Shown: positions 1 to 7,050 of the stretch, one piece after another
How the letters are laid out: every line of letters begins with the position of its first letter
How positions within the stretch are numbered: the stretch's first letter is position 1
Position numbers and translations under genes: made by a program
Origin: CBFGTV01 sp965652145
Lineage (GTDB): Bacteria; Bacillota; Clostridia; Peptostreptococcales; Natronincolaceae
Length of the DNA: 25,419 nucleotides
Direction: 5' to 3'
NCBI GenBank assembly: GCA_965652145.1
Contig: CBFGTV010000049.1
Coordinates: 1 to 25,419, forward strand
The notes under the pieces: generated by a model
The model's input: only the letters and a program-made list of their open reading frames with translations
Told to the model about the DNA's origin: nothing
Databases searched by the model: none

Positions 1-27
1 GAAACCGATGGAAATGGAGAGGGTATA

Positions 28-1851
28 TTGAGTCAGGGGAAGCTAGAGAAAAAATTTATTAACATGACAAAGGAAAAGCTACGGGGAATTTTAGCGCTTT
101 CAAATTCCTTGTTGGGTTCAGGGGAGCTATTGGTTTATTTTAGCCGGAACGGTCGGGAATATGTTCAATTGTCTGAAACCGACCTGCCGCCCATTGAAAG
201 GGAAGACAAGCTCTTGAGCCGGCTTTGTGCTGTAAAAATACCTATGAAGCGTACGAATGGTACCCTTATTCTGGGCCTAAGGGGAACACCAAAGGTGACT
301 GAGCTTGATCAGATTTATCAGAATTTAGTTAATGCCATTGAACCAATTATTTCAGAAGTTGATCAACGGGTTAAAGGAGAAGACAGCTTTAATTTGATGC
401 AGCTTTTCAGGGGGTTAATTCGCCAATACGATAAGGAAAGGGCCCTCCATATGGCCCTGCGCTTTATTAAAAACAAAATGGGCTATGAGGGCATTTATTT
501 TAATATTAATCTTGAAAAAATGCTGATGATTCCCCTGGTGGCTACAGAACGGAAATCCTTTTTAAACGACGGCAAAATATATGAGCTAAGGGCCCCCTTG
601 GATTTTTATAAAAAAGGACAGCTAATTCAGGAGCAAAGGATGCTGGAGGAAATTTTCCCGACCCTTCACCTGTATTATGCTCCCCAGATTGTATTGACGT
701 CTCCGGTTTTCAGTAAGGGAAAGCTGGTGGGCCTATTGCTGAACTACAGTCCCCGTAAAGAGATTTATCTTAATGAAGTTAGAAATGCACTGGAATCGAT
801 TACTGAGGAAATATCGGCCTTATTTTCAAGAATAGAAAGGCAAAATTTAATCATGGAAAAAATCCTGGGTGCCACCTCCCTGGAAGGGCTGCTGGCCTGT
901 CATTCTGCAGAATCCTTTCAATTGGAAGAGGGCCTTCAGCATATTTATCGAATCATTACAGACGTAACGGGAGCAAAACGATGCTTGATGACCCTTACCG
1001 GAGAAGGAAAGCAGGTATTGTTTCAAAATCTACCGGAAAAGGACTCCATAGAAGGGTTGGGGGAGGTGCCCCATACCATTAGCCGACTGGCCCTTGAAAC
1101 AAAAAAACCAGTTATCGTATATGATGCATCAACTGATCCACGATGCGATTTCTTGTGGGCCCAAAGAATGAATATCTTCTCCTTTGTAACGCTGCCCATT
1201 TTCAGTTACCAGGGAACTGCCTTGGGAACCTTAACCCTGGGACATAACAGCTATTACATTTTTTCTAAGGAGCAGCTTCGTTTTACGGAGCTGATGGCCC
1301 AGCAGATTGGTCTGATGATTTCTAATATACAATATATCGGAGACCTTCAGAGGAAGGCCCGTATCGACGGCTTAACCGGCTTATATAATCGGCTGACCTT
1401 TGAAACACTATATGAAGAAATCTATGATCAGCATAAAAGAGAACGCAGGGATTTTACCCTGATGATGCTGGATATAGATAATTTTAAAGAGGTTAATGAT
1501 CAATATGGGCATCAGCTTGGGGATGAAATATTAAAGAAGGTGGCCGAAAAGATCATTAGAAATGTACGAAAAAAAGACGTGGTGGCCCGTTACGGCGGCG
1601 AAGAGGTAATTGTACTGTTGGTTGATATTAAAGAGGAGGAAGCAAAGCAAATAGCCGAAAGGATTAGAGATGCCATTGCCTCCTTCCGAATTCGGGGAGT
1701 AGGGGTAACTGTTTCCATAGGTATTTGCAGCTTTACCAATTGTCATGTAGAAAAAAACCAGCTGATACAATTGGCTGATCAGTGTCTCTACGAAGCCAAG
1801 CGCTTTGGTAAAAACCATGTTAGGTGCTGGGAACCAGAGGCCCTTCATTAA
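28..1851 (+). CDS. GAF-GGDEF diguanylate cyclase
   Basis: Predicted to make cyclic di-GMP from two GTP. The C-terminal third (about residues 440-600) is a full GGDEF domain: DGLTGLYNR entry motif, DIDNFKEVND metal-binding segment, and GGEE at residues 523-526, an active GGEEF-type signature. An RKKD inhibitory I-site lies exactly five residues before GGEE, so product inhibition is likely. About residues 290-430 form a GAF domain, and residues 110-275 look like a second, weaker GAF-like region. I see no membrane segment, so it should be cytosolic and sense a small ligand or redox state. The TTG start has GGAGAGGG four bases upstream, but the frame stays open to the window edge, so the true start may lie upstream; an ATG at 64 is a shorter alternative. 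A terminator follows. The signal sensed is unknown. Confidence 0.85.
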   Translation: MSQGKLEKKFINMTKEKLRGILALSNSLLGSGELLVYFSRNGREYVQLSETDLPPIEREDKLLSRLCAVKIPMKRTNGTLILGLRGTPKVTELDQIYQNLVNAIEPIISEVDQRVKGEDSFNLMQLFRGLIRQYDKERALHMALRFIKNKMGYEGIYFNINLEKMLMIPLVATERKSFLNDGKIYELRAPLDFYKKGQLIQEQRMLEEIFPTLHLYYAPQIVLTSPVFSKGKLVGLLLNYSPRKEIYLNEVRNALESITEEISALFSRIERQNLIMEKILGATSLEGLLACHSAESFQLEEGLQHIYRIITDVTGAKRCLMTLTGEGKQVLFQNLPEKDSIEGLGEVPHTISRLALETKKPVIVYDASTDPRCDFLWAQRMNIFSFVTLPIFSYQGTALGTLTLGHNSYYIFSKEQLRFTELMAQQIGLMISNIQYIGDLQRKARIDGLTGLYNRLTFETLYEEIYDQHKRERRDFTLMMLDIDNFKEVNDQYGHQLGDEILKKVAEKIIRNVRKKDVVARYGGEEVIVLLVDIKEEEAKQIAERIRDAIASFRIRGVGVTVSIGICSFTNCHVEKNQLIQLADQCLYEAKRFGKNHVRCWEPEALH

Positions 1852-1876
1852 AAAGCATAATATAGAAAAATAATTA

Positions 1877-1907
1877 AGAGAACGATTGATATCGGTCTCT
1901 TTTTTTA
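1877..1907 (+). terminator. Intrinsic terminator after the GGDEF gene
   Basis: Arms 1877-1886 and 1891-1900 (AGAGAACGAT / ATCGGTCTCT, one mismatch) around a TGAT loop, followed by a run of seven T. It separates the diguanylate cyclase from the cardiolipin synthase gene. Confidence 0.8.
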
Positions 1908-1980
1908 TTGTTGGAAAGCATACATTTATAGTTTTGGGAAATGATGTAATAGTAGAGAATCGTTGATTGGAGGCAATTCT

Positions 1981-3480
1981 ATGGTGAATTTGTACAAATA
2001 TGGCTTTATGCTGTTTTTCGCTATGATATTTTTTCTTAATCTGTTTTTATTCATTTCCCATGGCCTAATGATCGGTATTTACCCCTATGTGGCTGCCATG
2101 ACAGTCATATTGGGAATTGCCTGGCTGCTCCATCGTCTTTTGGAAGGAATGTATTACCTAAATATGATTGATGTCTTCATGATTACCCTCATATTATTTT
2201 TTACCTTTACCCTGTTTCAAATCTGGAAAAATACAAGGCTGGCCAACGGATATCAAAATGACCGTAGTCAATATATGGATCAATTAATGGAATTAGGAAG
2301 GGGGGCTCCAAGCCAGCGTACCTTTTCCCAGCCCGAACAGGGGTTAATTAATTTAATTGAAGCCAATACAGGGATTCCCGTAACAGATCACAATCAAGTA
2401 ACGCTGTTTAATGGAGGGAAAAGCATCATTGATGAAATGATTGAAGCAATTGATAAGGCAGAGCATCATGTACATATTGAATTTTTCATCGTCAGAGATG
2501 ATCAGATTGGCAATAAATTTAAGGATATATTGATTGAAAAGGCCAGGGAAGGGGTGGAGGTAAGGTTTTTATACGATGGCCTTGGCAGTGGCCATCTGGG
2601 AAAGAATTATGTAAGGTCCCTGCGGGATGCCGGTGTCCATGTCTATTCCTATGATGGAATCATAGCCTCGCTGCTGAAGGGAAAGCTCAACCATCGTAAT
2701 CACCGTAAAATATTGATTGTTGACGGCAAGGTGGGCTTTGTAGGGGGATTCAATATTGGCGACGAATACCTGGGAAGAGATCAGGCTGTAGGAAATTGGA
2801 AGGACCTGCACATTAAAATAGAAGGAGAGGCAATTAAAGGGCTGCAGCAGATATTTTTAGGAGATTGGCATTATGTTACAAAGGAAAAATTACTTGATAC
2901 AGCGTACTTCCCGCCGGTGGAGACTAAAGATGAAGTTGCTGTACAAATGGTAACCAGCGGTTTTGATACCCATTGGAATGAAATTAGTCAGGTTTACTTT
3001 TCAATGATAGCTGCCGCCCAAGAGAAGATTTATATTGCCACGCCCTATTTGATTTTAAACGACAGTATGCTAAAGGCCCTTCAAACCGCCGCCCTTAGGG
3101 GTGTCGATGTCAGGATTATCATCCCCCATAAGCCTGATTTGTTTTTGGTGGGGTGGGTCAATGAATCTTTCTTTCAGAAGCTGCTGAAGGCAAAGGTAAA
3201 AATCTATTTATATGATGAGGGCTTTCTCCATGCCAAGGTGCTGCTTAAAGACAATCGAATCGCTTCGGTGGGGTCGGCTAATCTGAACACCAGAAGCCTC
3301 TTTTTAGACTATGAGGTTAATGGGGTTATATATGACCGGCAGACCTGTGATGCCATTAATCGAGAATTTGAGGATTACCTAAAAAACAGTACTGAGGTTA
3401 CCTATGATGAGTTTAAACAGATTACCGTCGTTCAACGGATCAAGTATTTAATTGGTCGGTTGATTATCCCCTTTGCCTAG
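1981..3480 (+). CDS. cls: Cardiolipin synthase (phospholipase D family)
   Basis: Joins two phosphatidylglycerol molecules into cardiolipin and glycerol at the inner face of the membrane. The 499-residue protein has the bacterial Cls plan: two or more hydrophobic N-terminal segments (about residues 5-75), then two PLD domains, each with an HKD motif. The first is HRKILIVD (H241, K243, D248) followed by GFVGG; the second is HAKVLLKD (H417, K419, D424) followed by GSANLNTRS. Length matches ClsA-type enzymes. I chose ATG 1981 because GGAGG sits seven bases upstream; a TTG at 1963 is in frame but lies before that ribosome binding site. It appears monocistronic, with a terminator upstream and a 119-base gap downstream. 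Confidence 0.93.
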   Translation: MVNLYKYGFMLFFAMIFFLNLFLFISHGLMIGIYPYVAAMTVILGIAWLLHRLLEGMYYLNMIDVFMITLILFFTFTLFQIWKNTRLANGYQNDRSQYMDQLMELGRGAPSQRTFSQPEQGLINLIEANTGIPVTDHNQVTLFNGGKSIIDEMIEAIDKAEHHVHIEFFIVRDDQIGNKFKDILIEKAREGVEVRFLYDGLGSGHLGKNYVRSLRDAGVHVYSYDGIIASLLKGKLNHRNHRKILIVDGKVGFVGGFNIGDEYLGRDQAVGNWKDLHIKIEGEAIKGLQQIFLGDWHYVTKEKLLDTAYFPPVETKDEVAVQMVTSGFDTHWNEISQVYFSMIAAAQEKIYIATPYLILNDSMLKALQTAALRGVDVRIIIPHKPDLFLVGWVNESFFQKLLKAKVKIYLYDEGFLHAKVLLKDNRIASVGSANLNTRSLFLDYEVNGVIYDRQTCDAINREFEDYLKNSTEVTYDEFKQITVVQRIKYLIGRLIIPFA

Positions 3481-3599
3481 CAGGTGAGGTCTTATCTACC
3501 ACTTAGGTGATGCAGGGTACCAAAGATTAACAGCAGTATTATAAGGAATAAAATTCAAATATTTGGAAAGACTATATTAATGTTGAAGGGAGGAATTAT

Positions 3600-4586
3600 A
3601 TGAAAATTAAAATAGGTATTCCAAGGGGCTTATGGTATTATGACTATTTTCCCCTATGGAAGGCCTTTTACGAAAATCTGGGGGCCGAAGTGGTGGTATC
3701 CAGTCCAACCAATAAAAAAATACTGGATCGAGGAGTAAAAAGTACAGTAGACGAAGCCTGCCTGCCGGTTAAAATATTTCATGGTCATGTGCTGGATTTA
3801 AAGGATCGGGTAGATTATATTTTTGTTCCCAAAATGATGAGTGTCTATCAAAATGAATATATTTGCCCTAAGTTTTGCGGGCTGCCTGAAATGGTAGGCC
3901 ACTCTATCAAAGATTTACCCCCTTTAATTGACGACGAAATTAATTTTAACAAATCCCGTAAGCATTTGATGAAAACCATTTATCGTTTTGGCAGCTATGT
4001 CAATAATAATCCCTTAAAAATCTATAAGGCTTACCAAAATGCTTTATTAGAATATCGTACTTATCATGACAGGCTTCGGCAAGGGTATATTCCGGTGAAT
4101 GGCAATCTTATGAAACAAAAATCTTCTTCAGATCATAAAAGAAAAAAAATTGCATTACTAGGGCATCCCTATCATTTGTATGACAGCTTTAGCTCAATGA
4201 GTATCATCAATAAGCTGACTGATTATAATGTAGAAATCATTACTCCAGAAATGATGAGTCTAAAGACCATTAATCAGCTGGCTGGAACTCTGGAGAAAAA
4301 AATATTCTGGAGCTATGGCAGGAAGGTGTTGGGTACTGCCCTTCAACTGGAACAGGGCCAGGGAATAGATGGGGCCATTTATGTTTCTGCCTTTGGCTGC
4401 GGAATTGACTCAGTGGTGGCCGAGCTCTTTGAACGATGGACCAAGAACAAGGCGGCCCTTCCCTTTTTATTGATCACCATCGACGAGCATACAGGGGAAG
4501 CCGGTGTGAATACAAGGCTGGAGGCCTTTATTGATATGATTGATTGGAGGAAGCGAAATGAAGGTAACTTTCCCGCACATGGGTAA
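3600..4586 (+). CDS. DUF2229 activase-related protein, subunit 1
   Basis: A 328-residue protein of the DUF2229 family, which is related to the 2-hydroxyacyl-CoA dehydratase / benzoyl-CoA reductase (HgdB-like) fold and is usually found fused to, or beside, a BadF-type ATPase. It opens with KIGIPRGLWYYDYFPLW and has conserved cysteines at C54 (EACLPVK), C89 and C93 (ICPKFCGLPE) and C267 (FGCGIDS), candidates for an iron-sulfur cluster. Its last 50 residues (ITIDEHTGEAGVNTRLEAF) closely match the end of the next protein, so the two are paralogs. The ATG has GGGAGG just upstream. The gene overlaps the next by 29 bases, suggesting translational coupling. The substrate is unknown; I infer an electron-transfer or reductase subunit. 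Confidence 0.8.
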   Translation: MKIKIGIPRGLWYYDYFPLWKAFYENLGAEVVVSSPTNKKILDRGVKSTVDEACLPVKIFHGHVLDLKDRVDYIFVPKMMSVYQNEYICPKFCGLPEMVGHSIKDLPPLIDDEINFNKSRKHLMKTIYRFGSYVNNNPLKIYKAYQNALLEYRTYHDRLRQGYIPVNGNLMKQKSSSDHKRKKIALLGHPYHLYDSFSSMSIINKLTDYNVEIITPEMMSLKTINQLAGTLEKKIFWSYGRKVLGTALQLEQGQGIDGAIYVSAFGCGIDSVVAELFERWTKNKAALPFLLITIDEHTGEAGVNTRLEAFIDMIDWRKRNEGNFPAHG

Positions 4587-5667
4587 TCAATACGTGGGTA
4601 CAAAGGTATTATTAGATGAATTGGGAATCGATAATATCGTGCCTCCGGAATGCAGCAAGGAAACCCTAGACATAGGAACGAAATATTCCCCTGAATCCAT
4701 TTGCCTGCCCTTAAAGATTAATATAGGAAACTATATCGAAAGTATTCGCCAGGGAGCCGACACAGTGGTCATTATCGGAAGCTGTGGGCCCTGTCGATTT
4801 GGTTACTATTCTGTACTGGAAAGGGAAATATTGAAGGAGGTCGGTCATCATGTGAATTTTATTTTACTTGATCCGCCCCAGGGAGATTATAAAAGATTTT
4901 TTAACAGCATTGTCAGTCTGACCCAGACGAAGAATCCCTTTAAGGTAATGAAGGCCCTGGCCAAAACCACCAGGGTATTGTATGAAATAGATGCCATTGA
5001 CCAGGCTGCCTTCTATAAAAGGCCCAGGCAAAAACAAATTGGCGAGGTAGACAGGCACCTGGAAAGCCTTAGAAAGGCCCTGTACCATGTGAAGGGCTAT
5101 AAAGCTGTCATGGAACTGTTAAAAACAACAAGAGAAAGGGTCAATGAAGTGGAGGAGGACCCAAACCGGGAAATCATCAAAATTGGCATTATTGGTGAAA
5201 TCTATACAATTATTGAACCCTTTGTCAATATGAATATAGAAATAAAGCTGGGAGAAATGGGGGTTGAAATAGACAGGTCTTTAAAGGTCAGCCGATGGAT
5301 GACTGAGCATCTGTTCCTTCACCCCTTAAAGCTAACACAGGAAAAGGACATCAGAGAATATGCCAAGCCCTATTTAAGAACCATGATTGGCGGCCATGCC
5401 CGGGAAACCCTTGGGTATGCCGTTAAGTTTGCCAAGGCTGGCTTTGATGGCGTCATTCAGGTCTATCCCTTTACCTGTATGCCGGAAATTGTGGCCCAAA
5501 GTATTTTGCCAAAGGTGGAAAAGGATTACGATATCCCCTTCTTATGCCTAATTGTTGACGAATTAACCGGGGATGCAGGTTATACCACCAGACTGGAGGC
5601 ATTTGTTGATCTTCTCAGAAGAAGAAAGGAGAGGAAGCAAAATGAAAAATTGTTATCTGGGTATTGA
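4558..5667 (+). CDS. DUF2229 activase-related protein, subunit 2
   Basis: A 369-residue paralog of the upstream protein. Conserved cysteines are C32 (PPECSKET), C49 (SICLPLK), C76 and C79 (GSCGPCRFGYYS), and C307 (YPFTCMPE). The CGPCRFG loop and the YPFTCMPE loop resemble cluster-binding positions of HgdB/BcrB-like double-cubane-cluster proteins, although the exact ligands cannot be assigned from sequence alone. The tail LIVDELTGDAGYTTRLEAF repeats the end motif of subunit 1. I start it at ATG 4558, with GGAGG seven bases upstream; a longer reading from 4540 has no ribosome binding site. It overlaps both neighbours (29 bases upstream, 26 downstream), so the three proteins are probably made in fixed ratio as one complex. 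Confidence 0.8.
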   Translation: MKVTFPHMGNQYVGTKVLLDELGIDNIVPPECSKETLDIGTKYSPESICLPLKINIGNYIESIRQGADTVVIIGSCGPCRFGYYSVLEREILKEVGHHVNFILLDPPQGDYKRFFNSIVSLTQTKNPFKVMKALAKTTRVLYEIDAIDQAAFYKRPRQKQIGEVDRHLESLRKALYHVKGYKAVMELLKTTRERVNEVEEDPNREIIKIGIIGEIYTIIEPFVNMNIEIKLGEMGVEIDRSLKVSRWMTEHLFLHPLKLTQEKDIREYAKPYLRTMIGGHARETLGYAVKFAKAGFDGVIQVYPFTCMPEIVAQSILPKVEKDYDIPFLCLIVDELTGDAGYTTRLEAFVDLLRRRKERKQNEKLLSGY

Positions 5668-6625
5668 TGTCGGTTCAGTTAGCACCAATGTGGTGCTGAT
5701 GGACGAAGATAAGGAAATTATGGCAAAGGTCTATACCAAGACCCAGGGTAAACCCATTGATGCCATTAAAAGAGGGCTTATGGAGGCTCAGGCGGACCTG
5801 AAGGAAGAACTGCGGGTCATGGGTGTAGGAACAACCGGCAGTGGAAGACATCTGGCTGCCATGATTGTGGGAGCTGATGTGGTGAAAAATGAGATTACCG
5901 CCCATGGTATTGCAGCCTTAAACTACGTAGAAGGAGTCAGAACCATCATTGAAATTGGGGGCCAGGACTCAAAGATTATTTTATTAAAGGATGGTATTAT
6001 CAATGATTTTGCCATGAACACCGTTTGTGCCGCAGGTACAGGCTCCTTTTTAGATCGGCAGGCCGCCAGGCTGGGAATTCCCATTCAGGAATTTGGTAAA
6101 TTGGCCCTAAAGGCCACAAGTCCCGTTAGAATTGCCGGCAGATGCGCAGTATTTGCCGAATCAGATATGATTCATAAACAACAGCTGGGCCATAACCAAG
6201 AGGATATCATCAAAGGTCTTTGTGATGCCCTGGTTCGTAATTTCCTGAATAATCTTGCCAAGGGCAAAGAGCTGGCAGGGCCGGTGGTATTCCAGGGAGG
6301 CGTTGCAGCCAATGTAGGAATTAAACAATCCTTTGAAGAGGCTCTGGGCTGTACCGTAACGGTTCCGGCCCATCATGAGGTGATGGGGGCCATAGGCTGC
6401 TGTTTATTGGCCCAGGAGCATCAAATGAAGCATCGTCATACTGCCTTTAGGGGCTTTGAAATTGTCAATTCGGGCTATCAGGTAAAGGGCTTCGAATGTT
6501 CAGACTGCTCGAATGGCTGTGAAGTAATTGAAATAATGAAAGACAACCAGCTGGCAGCCCGGTGGGGTGACAAATGTGGAAAATGGAGTGACAGTCTAAA
6601 ACCAAAGGAAGAAGAAACGGCTTAA
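5642..6625 (+). CDS. BadF/HgdC-type [4Fe-4S] ATPase (CoA-dehydratase activator family)
   Basis: An ASKHA-fold ATPase of the HgdC/BadF family, which couples ATP hydrolysis to injection of a low-potential electron into a partner protein. Seen: phosphate-1 loop GIDVGSVSTN near the N-terminus, IEIGGQDSK, C129 in VCAAGTGSFLDRQ and C168 in AGRCAVFAE. In the family these two cysteines bridge one [4Fe-4S] across the homodimer. Also GGVAANVGI in the C-terminal lobe. Odd: an extra Cys-rich tail, C286, C289, C293 and C312 (CX2CX3C-X18-C), beyond the usual end of HgdC, which could hold another cluster or a metal. Start ATG 5642 has AGGAGAGG upstream; a longer frame from 5573 overlaps the previous gene without a ribosome binding site. 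No dehydratase subunit is present, so the partners are probably the two DUF2229 proteins. Confidence 0.88.
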   Translation: MKNCYLGIDVGSVSTNVVLMDEDKEIMAKVYTKTQGKPIDAIKRGLMEAQADLKEELRVMGVGTTGSGRHLAAMIVGADVVKNEITAHGIAALNYVEGVRTIIEIGGQDSKIILLKDGIINDFAMNTVCAAGTGSFLDRQAARLGIPIQEFGKLALKATSPVRIAGRCAVFAESDMIHKQQLGHNQEDIIKGLCDALVRNFLNNLAKGKELAGPVVFQGGVAANVGIKQSFEEALGCTVTVPAHHEVMGAIGCCLLAQEHQMKHRHTAFRGFEIVNSGYQVKGFECSDCSNGCEVIEIMKDNQLAARWGDKCGKWSDSLKPKEEETA

Positions 6626-6668
6626 AAAAACGAGTAGTCGGAAGAAGTTAATTCCGCTACTCGTTTTT
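6626..6668. terminator. Bidirectional terminator between converging genes
   Basis: Arms 6626-6641 and 6654-6668 pair (AAAAACGAGTAG... with ...CTACTCGTTTTT, one bulged T). The A-run on the left and T-run on the right let it work on both strands, ending the activase operon on plus and the DUF1858 gene on minus. Confidence 0.85.
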
Positions 6669-6681
6669 ATTTGCTTAAGCC

Positions 6682-6867
6682 CTACTCATTTAGCTTTTCT
6701 AAGATGGAATTGACATTAATGCCATGGACTGCCGCTGCCTGCTCAAGGGATTCCATTTGAGAAGAGGGACAGCCTAAGCACCCCATACCAAAGGCCATTA
6801 AGATGGAAGCCGCCTCGGGCTTAACCTTTAGAATTTCTCCTATCAGCATATCCTTTGTAATTGTCAT
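6682..6867 (-). CDS. DUF1858 mini-protein, hybrid-cluster-protein-associated redox disulfide type
   Basis: A 61-residue DUF1858 protein, the family named as the redox-disulfide domain associated with hybrid cluster protein (HCP) and also found as the N-terminal domain of ScdA/RIC. Seen: MTITKDMLIGEILKVKPEA start, then FGMGCLGCPSS with the CX2C pair expected to form a redox disulfide or bind a metal, then a short helical end. AAAGGAGG precedes the ATG at good spacing. It lies downstream of the CooS-like gene on the same strand but is separated from it by a 183-base region with its own candidate promoter and Crp/Fnr palindrome, so it is probably transcribed on its own. Its partner may be the CooS-like protein; that is inference. 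Confidence 0.85.
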   Translation of the reverse strand: MTITKDMLIGEILKVKPEAASILMAFGMGCLGCPSSQMESLEQAAAVHGINVNSILEKLNE

Positions 6868-6900
6868 AATTAAACCTCCTTTGGGTTTTAAACTGATTAA

Positions 6901-6953
6901 AGGCTGTTGAAGTCTAAGTAGGCAAAATGTAGCTTTAATATATTCAACAACCT
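6901..6953 (-). promoter_or_regulatory. Stem-loop in the 5' leader of the DUF1858 gene
   Basis: Arms 6901-6911 (AGGCTGTTGAA) and 6943-6953 (TTCAACAACCT) pair over 11 bases; the one mismatch becomes a G:U wobble in the minus-strand RNA. The loop is 31 bases. It lies in the predicted untranslated leader with no T-run, so it is more likely a stability or translation element than a terminator. Function unknown. Confidence 0.4.
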
Positions 6954-6968
6954 GTTTAAATTGGTAAT

Positions 6969-6993
6969 CTTTGATATTAAAAGTATATCAAAG
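6969..6993. promoter_or_regulatory. Palindrome overlapping a candidate -10 box
   Basis: CTTTGATAT (6969-6977) and ATATCAAAG (6985-6993) are perfect 9-base inverted arms around a 7-base centre. Read on the minus strand, the region contains TATACT (6987-6982), a good -10 for the DUF1858 gene. An operator covering the promoter is plausible; no regulator can be named. Confidence 0.45.
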
Positions 6994-7030
6994 CAGCCAG
7001 TATGACCCTACAACATAAGTCACGCTTTGA

Positions 7031-7046
7031 TGTGATGATTATCACA
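7031..7046. promoter_or_regulatory. Perfect Crp/Fnr-type site TGTGAT-N4-ATCACA
   Basis: TGTGATgattATCACA is an exact palindrome of the TGTGA-N6-TCACA type. Its centre (7038.5) lies about 62 bases upstream of the start expected from the TATACT box at 6987-6982 on the minus strand. That is the class I activator distance, and no good -35 is present, which fits activator dependence of the DUF1858 gene. The site begins only a few bases after the CooS stop codon. Confidence 0.7.
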
Positions 7047-7050
7047 AAAC

